Shown: positions 1 to 5,581, counted from the first letter of the stretch. The stretch is 6,430 nt of DNA from Betaproteobacteria bacterium (GCA_005882155.1 VBCQ01000437.1:1-6430); one strand, 5' to 3'. The notes: generated from the letters alone by a model not told the origin. Program-made: numbers and translations.

Positions 1-842
1 TGTTGCCCGCAGGTGATGAGCGCGAGCAGACGCTGCGCAAGCTCGCCGACGAATGTGTGCGCGAGGGCGGCAGCGCGTGGCTGATGAGCGTGCAGGCGCG
101 CTGCGCCGACGAAGCCCAGACCTATCGCGCGCTCTTCGATCGCAGCGAGGAGTACGCCGAGCTGCGCAAATCCTGGAAGGACGCGAATCGCAGTCTCACC
201 TCGCTGGCTGCCGCGGAGCTGAGCCGCTTGCAACGGCGATTGCAGCGCGAGGTCGATGCAGTTCGCGCGATCGATTTCTTTCCCGGCTTGGCGAGTGTGG
301 AGGCCGATGCCGCATGGGGCGACCTGTGCAAGCGCATCGCGCAAGTGTTGTCGCCCGACGAGCCGCATGTGACGAAGCGGCGCATCCCGCGGCTCGACGC
401 TGGCAAGTATCAGGGCCGCACCTGGGCCACTCGGCGGCGGCTGTGGGTCGACCGCGTCGCCAGCGCTTGGCTGATTCGCCGATTCATCGATCGCGAGGCG
501 CGCTTTCGCTGGCTGGCGAGACCGTCCGATTGCCCGAAGAGCGCGCTCGGCTTCGACTTCGACGGTGCCACGTTCACGCATGTCGGCGACCGCGTGAGCT
601 TCGAGACGCTGATGGCGAGCTTCGGCCTCGAAGACGATGCAGCGCTCGCGCGCTTGGCGGCGATGGTGCATCAGCTCGACGTCGGCGGCGAGCCGGTCGC
701 CGAGGCCAGCGGCTTCGAGGCCGTGATGGCCGGTGCGCGCGAACGCTTGGCTGACGATGACGCTTTGCTCGTCGAGATGAGCGCGGTGCTCGATTCGCTG
801 TATGCGCACTTCGAGCGCGAAGCGGCGCGTGCCAAGACTTGA
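1..842 (+). CDS. chrB: Chromate resistance protein ChrB, 5'-truncated by the window edge
   Basis: ChrB proteins accompany the chromate efflux pump ChrA and in studied cases act as a chromate-responsive regulator or accessory factor in the cytosol. About 279 residues are visible. Residues ~1-120 match the ChrB N-terminal region. Residues ~140-275 are the ChrB C-terminal (Chrome_Resist) domain, with the signature DRVASAWLIRRFID at 150-163 and FTHVGDRVSFETL at 191-203. The first in-frame start-like codon, TTG at position 3, is not believable as a start: the protein opens mid-motif as (L)PAGDE, where the family usually has an upstream stretch ending in a YLLP-like motif, so roughly 25-40 residues are probably missing before the window. 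The gene ends in TGA and is followed after 28 bases by the dismutase-rhodanese gene, implying an operon. The family call is firm. Whether this copy regulates transcription cannot be seen. Confidence 0.9.
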   Translation, partial: LPAGDEREQTLRKLADECVREGGSAWLMSVQARCADEAQTYRALFDRSEEYAELRKSWKDANRSLTSLAAAELSRLQRRLQREVDAVRAIDFFPGLASVEADAAWGDLCKRIAQVLSPDEPHVTKRRIPRLDAGKYQGRTWATRRRLWVDRVASAWLIRRFIDREARFRWLARPSDCPKSALGFDFDGATFTHVGDRVSFETLMASFGLEDDAALARLAAMVHQLDVGGEPVAEASGFEAVMAGARERLADDDALLVEMSAVLDSLYAHFEREAARAKT

Positions 843-859
843 AGACAAACATCCCAATG

Positions 860-865
860 AAGGAG
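860..865 (+). promoter_or_regulatory. Ribosome-binding site fixing the dismutase start
   Basis: AAGGAG lies five bases before the ATG at 871. The same frame is open further upstream (GTG/ATG-like codons back to 802, inside chrB), but those lack a ribosome-binding site and would add 23 residues unlike the family. The 871 start also begins with MEFDLKPL, a typical opening for this dismutase group. Confidence 0.85.
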
Positions 866-870
866 CTGCC

Positions 871-1791
871 ATGGAATTCGACCTGAAACCTCTGACCTTC
901 GACCTCGCCCGTCTCGACGGCCTCTCGCAGCGTTTGATCGCGAGCCACCACGAGAACAACTACGCCGGCGCGGTCAAGCGGCTCAACGCCATTCGCAAGC
1001 AGCTCGCGGAGTTCGACTGGAGCAGCGCGCCGGTGTTCGCCATCAACGGGCTCAAGCGCGAGGAGCTGATCGCCGCCAACTCCGCGTATCTGCATGAGCT
1101 GTACTTCGACGCGCTCGGCGGCGATGGCGTGTTGCCGGCCTGCGGCTTGTCGATGGCGCTCGAGCGCGACTTCGGCTCGGTCGATCGCTGGCGCGCCGAG
1201 TTCACTGCATTGGCCAAGGCGATGGGCGGCGGTTCGGGTTGGGCGCTGCTCGCGTGGTCATCGCGCGAGGGGCGGCTCGTCAATCAATGGGCGGCCGATC
1301 ACGCGCATCTGCTCGCTGGCGCAACACCCGTCTTCGCCCTCGACATGTACGAGCACGCGTATCACATGGACTTCGGCGCCAAGGCCGCGGCCTATGTCGA
1401 TGTCTTCATGAAGAACATTCGCTGGGAGCGCGTCTATCGCCGCTATGGCGCCGCGGTGGCGGGCGATGCGGCGGCGCTCGGCACGGAGCTGAAGGGCGTC
1501 GCCGCCGGCGTGCCGTGTCTGCTCGACGTGCGACACGCCGAGGACTACGCCGCGGCCGACAGCACATTGACAGGTGCGGCGTGGCGAGACCCGGCGAAGC
1601 TCGACGAATGGAGCCGCGAGCTCGATCCATCGCAGCCCGTGCTCGTGTACTGCGTGCGCGGAATGGACATCGGTCGTTCGACCACGTTGGCGCTACGGGC
1701 CCGCGGCATCGACGCGCGCTACCTCGTCGGCGGCATCGAAGCGTGGCAAGCGGCAGGCCTGCCGTTGGATCCGAAAGGAGAGGCGTCATGA
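871..1791 (+). CDS. Fe/Mn superoxide dismutase with C-terminal rhodanese domain (ChrC-like)
   Basis: This 306-residue two-domain protein should convert superoxide to oxygen and peroxide in the cytosol and carry sulfane sulfur on its second domain. The start is the ATG at 871, placed by AAGGAG at 860-865 five bases upstream. The dismutase spans ~1-192. Probable metal ligands are H26 or H27 (in SHHENNY), H75 (in LHELYF), D158 and H162 (in LDMYEH), plus GGSGW at 120-124 and the N-Q-W at 138-140. A linker (~193-210) joins the rhodanese domain (~211-300), with LLDVR at 217-221, VYCVRGMDIGRS at 259-270 containing the presumed persulfide cysteine C261, and a typical GGIEAW ending at 287-292. Ordinary dismutases are ~195-200 residues, so the tail is a true fusion. 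ChrC dismutases are known in chr operons. The first ligand region is atypical, so metal choice is uncertain. No signal peptide is visible. Its TGA overlaps the next gene's ATG. Confidence 0.9.
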   Translation: MEFDLKPLTFDLARLDGLSQRLIASHHENNYAGAVKRLNAIRKQLAEFDWSSAPVFAINGLKREELIAANSAYLHELYFDALGGDGVLPACGLSMALERDFGSVDRWRAEFTALAKAMGGGSGWALLAWSSREGRLVNQWAADHAHLLAGATPVFALDMYEHAYHMDFGAKAAAYVDVFMKNIRWERVYRRYGAAVAGDAAALGTELKGVAAGVPCLLDVRHAEDYAAADSTLTGAAWRDPAKLDEWSRELDPSQPVLVYCVRGMDIGRSTTLALRARGIDARYLVGGIEAWQAAGLPLDPKGEAS

Positions 1792-2411
1792 AGACCGGCG
1801 TCACGATCGCGTCGACCGTCGTCGCGACCACAGCAGCCATCGCGCAAAGCGTGAGCTTCGACGGCGATCGAATTGGCTCCGCACCCGCCGGCTGGACCTG
1901 CGGCGTCACGGGTCGCGGCAGCCCGCATTGGGCCGTGGCTGCAGACCCGAGCGCACCGAGCAAGTCGAACGTGCTGATGCAAAGCGGCAGCGGTACGTTC
2001 CCGTGGTGCGTGAAGAGCGGCACTGCCGTGGCCGACGGCTTCGTCGAAGTGAAGTTCAAGCCGATCTCCGGCAAAGAGGACCAGGCGGGCGGACTGGTGT
2101 GGCGCTGGAAGGACGGCGACCATTACTACGTGGCGCGGGCCAATGCGCTGGAGAACAACGTCTCGCTGTACTACGCCGAGCGTGGCAGTCGCAAGACCTT
2201 GAAGTACGTCGATGCCCCGGTGGCGCGCGGTGCTTGGCACACGCTGCGCGTCGAGTTCGCAGGCAGCAAGATCGCGGTGTCGCTCGACGGCAAGCGCGCC
2301 ATCGATTTCGACGACAGCCACATCACCGGTCCGGGCGCGGTGGGCGTGTGGACCAAGGCCGACAGCGTGACCGCGTTCGATGACTTCGTGTTCGGTGCAG
2401 CGCTGCGTTGA
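1788..2411 (+). CDS. Secreted concanavalin-like (LamG/DUF1080-type) protein
   Basis: This 207-residue protein appears to be exported. Residues 1-19 form a signal peptide (one Lys, then a short hydrophobic run, with AIA before a predicted cut at Q20), placing the product in the periplasm or outside. The rest looks like one beta-sandwich of the LamG/DUF1080 type. Markers are the GGLVWRWKDGDHYYVARAN run, the basic/aromatic AWHTLRVEF strand, IAVSLDGKRAIDF, and the closing VGVWTKADSVTAFDDFVFG. C38 and C74 could form a disulfide in the periplasm. The fold is used to bind or cut glycans, but I see no convincing catalytic acid set, so a binding or structural role is as likely as an enzymatic one. The start is the ATG at 1788, preceded by AAAGGAGAGG at 1774-1783 and overlapping the previous stop as ATGA, so translation is probably coupled to the dismutase. 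Fold assignment is fairly secure; ligand and role are unknown. Confidence 0.75.
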   Translation: MKTGVTIASTVVATTAAIAQSVSFDGDRIGSAPAGWTCGVTGRGSPHWAVAADPSAPSKSNVLMQSGSGTFPWCVKSGTAVADGFVEVKFKPISGKEDQAGGLVWRWKDGDHYYVARANALENNVSLYYAERGSRKTLKYVDAPVARGAWHTLRVEFAGSKIAVSLDGKRAIDFDDSHITGPGAVGVWTKADSVTAFDDFVFGAALR

Positions 2412-2674
2412 AGACAAGGACTGCTGACGTCTAAGGCGTCATGGCCGGACTTGTCGGTATTGCGCCACCTGCTCGTCGAGCTGCAACTCAAGGGCCTCAA
2501 CCTTCCGGGATGAAGGCTGGGCCTTGTCCACACCGGACCTCTCGCGAGCTGCGCGTCTGTGCGGCGGCGCACCGAGCGCGGCACTTAATTGCATTGACAT
2601 TGGCGATGCGAAGGGGGAAGCTAATCATTGCCGACAAAAGCTCCATCAACGGTCCCTGAGGCCGCAAATTTCGT

Positions 2675-2693
2675 CGCGCAGCACTCCTGCGCG
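2675..2693 (+). other. GC-rich hairpin upstream of the terminator
   Basis: CGCGCAG at 2675-2681 and CTGCGCG at 2687-2693 form a perfect seven-pair stem with a five-base CACTC loop. It stands 24 bases before the terminator stem. No T-run follows it, so it is not itself a terminator. It could be part of a structured RNA or a stabilising 3'-end element. Confidence 0.4.
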
Positions 2694-2717
2694 CACCGGA
2701 AGCCTGGAACTCGGTAT

Positions 2718-2753
2718 GAGGCCCGACAACGCGCGTTGTGCGGGCCTCTTTCG
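2718..2753 (+). terminator. Rho-independent terminator
   Basis: GAGGCCCG at 2718-2725 pairs perfectly with CGGGCCTC at 2741-2748. The stem extends inward as ACAAC (2726-2730) with GTTGT (2735-2739) around a GCGC loop, with one bulged G at 2740. That gives 13 paired bases followed by a TTTCGTTT stretch. The T-run is on the + strand, so it ends a rightward transcript: either the chr operon with a ~300-base 3' UTR or a separate small RNA. The T-run is interrupted, so termination may be incomplete. Confidence 0.65.
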
Positions 2754-2888
2754 TTTGCGGCCCTCCTTGTTTGCCGCGACGTTGCTGCATGGGATGCTCA
2801 TTCCTTGGGTCCCAGTAACGTGGGCTCCCGCACAGACATGCTCGGCTCGCGGATCCAGACTGGACATGTAAGCCCGAAGGAGCCAGCC

Positions 2889-3311
2889 ATGACCAGGACA
2901 CACCGCAAGGCGACGGATACGGACGAGCGCCTGTACACCGTCCCGGATGCATTCACGTTCGAAAGAGGCCGTCCATCGTCCGCACAACCCGAACACGAGC
3001 GCCAGATGGCGGAGTTCGGCATCGGCTACGACGGGCTTCACTATGGGTACAACGGCTACCGATACGACCGTCTGGCGGATGCCGTCGACTATGCAAGCCT
3101 GATGCGGTCGCGACCCGCGCAAAAGGACGCTGGCGGCCCATTCAAGCAGGTGAAGACGTTCGCCGCGCCGACCGATGAGGAACGAACGCTGATGGCAACG
3201 CTCGCCATCGAGTTCGCCAATGGTGCGTACCGATTCGACGGCTTTCGTTATGACGGCCTGTCGGATGCGGTGAACTACGCGAAGCTCACGCTCCAGCGCA
3301 AAGGCGACTAG
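2889..3311 (+). CDS. Unknown 140-residue protein with two copies of a Tyr-rich motif
   Basis: I do not recognise a named family. The start is the ATG at 2889, six bases after AAGGAG (2877-2882). Residues 1-35 are hydrophilic with no signal peptide or membrane segment, so a cytosolic location is likely. Residues 40-71 and 102-133 are two copies of one unit at an exact 62-residue offset, identical at 15 of 32 aligned positions. The shared core is Y-x-(Y/F)-x-G-(Y/F)-R-Y-D-x-L-x-D-A-V-x-Y-A-x-L. A charged linker (72-101) separates them. Each unit ends in a likely short helix (LADAVDYASL, LSDAVNYAKL) preceded by aromatic strands, suggesting a small beta-beta-alpha module. The gene stands alone on the + strand between the terminator at 2718-2753 and a convergent gene whose stop overlaps its own. 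Coding is well supported by the ribosome-binding site and conserved repeat; function is unknown. Confidence 0.8.
   Translation: MTRTHRKATDTDERLYTVPDAFTFERGRPSSAQPEHERQMAEFGIGYDGLHYGYNGYRYDRLADAVDYASLMRSRPAQKDAGGPFKQVKTFAAPTDEERTLMATLAIEFANGAYRFDGFRYDGLSDAVNYAKLTLQRKGD
3006..3287 (+). repeat. Tandem protein-level repeat (two ~32-residue units)
   Basis: Unit one is encoded at 3006-3101 and unit two at 3192-3287. The codons have diverged at many third positions while the residues G, R-Y-D, L, D-A-V, Y-A and L are kept. That pattern suggests an old duplication held by selection on the protein rather than a recent DNA repeat. Confidence 0.7.
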
Positions 3312-4171
3312 CCGTCGGTCGACAGTGCCTCGGTGCAGTGGTGGGGCGTGACTAGGCGCCCGTCGGCGCCGGCAATGGCCTCGATGGCGATGCGCGGGGC
3401 CGAGGATGTGACCGTGCCGAAGATTGTCGCGAACGCGACGTCCGCGGCGTCGCGGCCGGTGCCGAGCCGCACGAAGCCCATCGGGATCGCTGTGCCAGAC
3501 GGGTCGAACAGGTACCAGCGGTCGCCGAGATAGGCCTCGACGTAGGCGTGGAAGTCGGTCGGGCCGAGTGCAGGATCGGCGCCGTAGTCGATGCCCGTCG
3601 TGAAACGCGCCGGGATGTTGATGGCCCGGCACAGCGCGATCATCAGGTGTGCAAAGTCCCGGCACACGCCTACGGTCTCGAGCAGCGTGTCGATCGCCGA
3701 GGTATTGGAGTTCGACGTGTTCGACGAGAAGGTCGTGCGCTGCAGCACCCAGTCGCGAATCGCCTGCACGCGGCTGTATCCCTGCCACTGCTGGCCGAAC
3801 TCTCGCATCGCAAGTTTGTGCAGGCGGTCCGACTGACAGTAGCGGCTGGGGTAGATGTAGCTCAGCACCCGCGCAGGCAGGCGCGCCACCGGAACCTCGC
3901 CGATCTGGGTCGGCTCGGCGACGTGGTGCGACAGGTCCACTGTGGCGCCGTACGCGAGTTTCAGCGGGCCCGGCGAGGCATTCACTCGCAGGTAGCGGTT
4001 GCGGGTCGAAGGATCGGTTTCCACCCGCGGTGGCACGTCCTGGCTGAGCGTCAGCGCTTCTTCGATCACCCGCTGCCGTTCGGTGTGCGCGGCATGAATG
4101 TTGAAGATGAAATCGCAGCCGGGCTCGGCGATGTCGTAGTCGAGTTCGAGCGCGAGCCGCAGCCTGACCAT
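3308..4171 (-). CDS. Transglutaminase-like cysteine protein
   Basis: This 287-residue protein belongs to the bacterial transglutaminase-like superfamily, whose papain-like members act as proteases, amidases or cross-linkers. An N-terminal beta-rich domain (~1-100, Bact_transglu_N type) precedes the transglutaminase core (~130-235). The triad is visible: C170 in GVCRDFAHL, H208 in DFHAYVEAYL and D223 in YLFDPSG. Length and layout match the family. No signal peptide or membrane segment is seen, so it is probably cytosolic. The ATG at 4171 lies one base after the stop of the upstream small gene (4173-4433), and no strong ribosome-binding site precedes it, which suggests translational coupling. 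At its 3' end the stop overlaps that of the convergent gene at 2889-3311. The substrate cannot be told from the sequence. Confidence 0.9.
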   Translation of the reverse strand: MVRLRLALELDYDIAEPGCDFIFNIHAAHTERQRVIEEALTLSQDVPPRVETDPSTRNRYLRVNASPGPLKLAYGATVDLSHHVAEPTQIGEVPVARLPARVLSYIYPSRYCQSDRLHKLAMREFGQQWQGYSRVQAIRDWVLQRTTFSSNTSNSNTSAIDTLLETVGVCRDFAHLMIALCRAINIPARFTTGIDYGADPALGPTDFHAYVEAYLGDRWYLFDPSGTAIPMGFVRLGTGRDAADVAFATIFGTVTSSAPRIAIEAIAGADGRLVTPHHCTEALSTDG

Positions 4172-4172
4172 G

Positions 4173-4433
4173 TCAATTCAATCGGGCACGCATTTGCTCG
4201 CACATGTTCGTCCCGGTCACTGTCAGGCGCAGGGCACCGCCGTTCCATTCGAGCCAATGAAGCGCAACGTAGTCTTCGATAAAACCTTCGCAGACTTGGT
4301 CGGCTCGCCGCCGCTGCAGCGAATCGACCGTGGAGAGCAGTTCGAGGCGCAACTGCTCGCGCCTCGAGACGGGTGGCGAGCACGCGATTGCCCCCGGTGT
4401 GGTGGCGATAGGCGGTGGGCGTGGGTAGGTCAT
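4173..4433 (-). CDS. Unknown 86-residue protein upstream of the transglutaminase
   Basis: I do not recognise a named family. The ATG at 4433 has GGAG six bases upstream on the - strand (CTCC at 4440-4443 on the + strand), preferred over an in-frame TTG two codons earlier. Residues 1-22 are proline-rich and probably disordered. Residues 24-58 are predicted helical and charged. Residues 59-86 (WLEWNGGALRLTVTG onward) look like a beta hairpin followed by a short helix, a layout resembling the wing of a small winged-helix protein, though this is inference only. The stop is one base from the transglutaminase ATG, so the two are likely one transcript. No signal peptide is seen; C18, C48 and C78 form no recognised metal motif. 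Coding is supported by the ribosome-binding site and tight spacing, but homologues would be needed to confirm it. Confidence 0.6.
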   Translation of the reverse strand: MTYPRPPPIATTPGAIACSPPVSRREQLRLELLSTVDSLQRRRADQVCEGFIEDYVALHWLEWNGGALRLTVTGTNMCEQMRARLN

Positions 4434-4439
4434 GGACAA

Positions 4440-4444
4440 CTCCG
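4440..4444 (-). promoter_or_regulatory. Ribosome-binding site for the 86-residue gene
   Basis: Read on the - strand this is CGGAG, six bases before the ATG at 4433. It decides that start over the TTG at 4439, which would sit directly against the site. Confidence 0.6.
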
Positions 4445-4527
4445 GTAGTACCCGACCTTACACCCCGAGTCGACGGTACCTGTGCAGCGGCCATGGGGAT
4501 CGGGACATTCAGTCGGCGGAGCCCATG

Positions 4528-4557
4528 GTGCACTTGCGCACACTCACTTCCTATACT
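4528..4557 (+). promoter_or_regulatory. Candidate promoter of the Crp/Fnr gene
   Basis: TATACT at 4552-4557 is a good -10 box (five of six consensus bases) and would start a transcript near 4564 with a ~60-base leader. No good -35 lies at the right distance; TTGCGC at 4534-4539 is only 12 bases away. An imperfect inverted repeat, GTGC-N6-GCAC, at 4528-4541 covers the -35 position. A poor -35 under an operator-like repeat would fit an activator-dependent or autoregulated promoter, but this is inference. Confidence 0.35.
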
Positions 4558-4616
4558 CGAGCAGTCGACCTCCGTAAGGGCGGCTGCGTTGGCGGTCTCC
4601 GGGTCTTGGCCATGCT

Positions 4617-4620
4617 GGAG
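4617..4620 (+). promoter_or_regulatory. Ribosome-binding site fixing the Crp/Fnr start
   Basis: GGAG lies five bases before the ATG at 4626 but only two before an in-frame GTG at 4623. The spacing favours the ATG. Confidence 0.6.
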
Positions 4621-4625
4621 CCGTG

Positions 4626-5351
4626 ATGGCAACACATCCAGATCCCAAGAAGAACCACCTTCTCGCGGCATTGCCTGCCGACGAGTGGGCGCGCTGGCTC
4701 CCGTCGCTCGAACCGGTGGACATGCCGCTCGGCGAGGTGCTGTACGAGTCCGGCATGGCCATGACCCACGTGTACTTTCCCACCACCTCCATCGTGTCGC
4801 TGCTGTACGTAATGGAAGACGGCGCGTCGGCGGAAATCGCCGTGGTCGGCAACGAAGGCATCGTCGGAATATCGCTGTTCATGGGCGGCGAAACTACGCC
4901 CAGCCGCTCGGTCGTGCAGAGCGCGGGCGAAGGCTTTCGCATGCGCGGGCAATTGCTCAAGAACGAGTTCAACCGCTCCGGTCCGGTGCTGCATCTGCTG
5001 CTTCGATACACGCAGGCGTTGATCACGCAGATGGCGCAGACAGCGGTGTGCAACCGCCATCACTCGCTGGATCAGCAACTGTGCCGATGGCTGCTGCTCA
5101 GCCTGGATCGACTGCAGGCGCCCGAACTGGTGATGACGCAGGAGCTGATCGCCAACATGCTCGGCGTGCGCCGCGAAGGCGTGACCGAGGCGGCTGCCAA
5201 CCTGCAGCGCGCGGGACTCATCCAGTACCGGCGCGGCCACATCACGGTGGTGGACCGCAAGGGTCTCGAGCGGCGAACGTGCGAGTGTTATGCGGTCGTC
5301 AGGAAGGAGTACGAGCGGCTGCTCTTGGCCGAGAGCAGCGGAACGAAATGA
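4626..5351 (+). CDS. Crp/Fnr-family transcriptional regulator
   Basis: This 241-residue DNA-binding regulator has the Crp/Fnr layout. A cyclic-nucleotide-binding-like beta barrel spans ~15-125 (GEVLYESG at 36-43, YFPTTSIVSLLYVMEDG at 50-66, EIAVVGNEGIVGI at 70-82). A dimerisation helix spans ~120-145. A winged helix-turn-helix spans ~150-215, with TQELIANMLGVRREGVTEA at 171-189 as the recognition part and the wing at GLIQYRRGHITVVD (197-210). R94-S95 may sit in the ligand pocket, but the usual cAMP-binding cassette is not obvious, and the N-terminal cysteines of FNR are absent, so it probably senses neither cAMP nor oxygen through an iron-sulfur cluster. C219 and C221 near the end are the only close cysteine pair. 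It is divergent from the 86-residue/transglutaminase unit across 192 bases and could control it, itself, or distant genes. The effector is unknown. Confidence 0.9.
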   Translation: MATHPDPKKNHLLAALPADEWARWLPSLEPVDMPLGEVLYESGMAMTHVYFPTTSIVSLLYVMEDGASAEIAVVGNEGIVGISLFMGGETTPSRSVVQSAGEGFRMRGQLLKNEFNRSGPVLHLLLRYTQALITQMAQTAVCNRHHSLDQQLCRWLLLSLDRLQAPELVMTQELIANMLGVRREGVTEAAANLQRAGLIQYRRGHITVVDRKGLERRTCECYAVVRKEYERLLLAESSGTK

Positions 5352-5389
5352 GTGCGTGCACCTCACGGCGCTTCAGTTCCCGCCCACTC

Positions 5390-5581
5390 TCAGGCCAGAA
5401 TCCGCTCCAACTTCCCGCGCCAATACCCCACCTCCGGAATCCGCCCCATCCCCGCCCCCGCGTTCTCCTTCATATGCTCCGCCGATCGCGTCTGCGGTAT
5501 CGCACACGTCACCGCCGGCTGACTCAACACGAACTTCAGCAGCACCTGCGGCCCACTCACACAATCGATCTCTGCGGGCCG
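5390..5581 (-). pseudogene. Remnant of an aldo/keto reductase (C-terminal ~60 residues)
   Basis: Read on the - strand, this stretch ends in TGA and encodes an unmistakable aldo/keto reductase C-terminus: AEIDCVSGPQVLLKFVLSQP, then AVTCAIPQTRSAEHMKENAG and a short closing helix. The family has ~280-330 residues in a TIM barrel with NADPH bound near this IP-x-T segment. Only the last ~60 residues are present here. Upstream, the frame stays open but no longer resembles the family, and it runs into the ribosome-binding site and start of the opposing DoxX gene. The catalytic Asp, Tyr, Lys and His are all lost, so this is a deletion remnant rather than a functional gene. The last partial helix is still in frame, suggesting fairly recent loss. 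Confidence 0.75.

Larger units (their letters stand above)
2412..2888. other. Intergenic region of 477 bases: possible gene remnant, hairpins, terminator
   Basis: No intact gene is convincing here. The frame continuing from the secreted-protein stop stays open to TGA at 2511-2513 and reads as leucine-rich protein-like sequence (including WPDLSVLRHLLVELQL) without a usable start, possibly the tail of a lost gene. Around 2581-2630 the sequence turns locally AT-richer and holds a perfect TTGACA at 2594-2599, but the nearest -10-like TAATCA (2622) is 22 bases away, too far for a standard promoter. A CGCGCAG/CTGCGCG hairpin with a CACTC loop lies at 2675-2693, followed by a terminator at 2718-2753. 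From 2754 to 2876 I see nothing definable, though the promoter of the next gene must be in or near it. AAGGAG at 2877-2882 serves the gene at 2889. Confidence 0.5.

Noticed and set aside
3..5. TTG as the start of ChrB
   Set aside because: It sits mid-motif, lacks any visible ribosome-binding site, and the family extends further upstream; it is most likely an internal leucine codon.
1239..1787. Upstream extension of the secreted protein's frame into the dismutase gene
   Set aside because: The signal peptide and ribosome-binding site place the start at 1788; the upstream part is a shadow of the dismutase frame.
2594..2627. Sigma-70 promoter from TTGACA and TAATCA
   Set aside because: The spacing is 22 bases, well outside the usual 16-18; kept only as context for the small-RNA idea.
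2441..2659. Possible 72-residue + strand gene
   Set aside because: No ribosome-binding site, low-complexity Ala/Arg content typical of a noncoding frame in GC-rich DNA, and a neighbouring frame looks more protein-like.
2524..2871. Possible 115-residue + strand gene across the intergenic region
   Set aside because: It runs straight through both hairpins and the terminator, has no ribosome-binding site, and its composition resembles no protein family.
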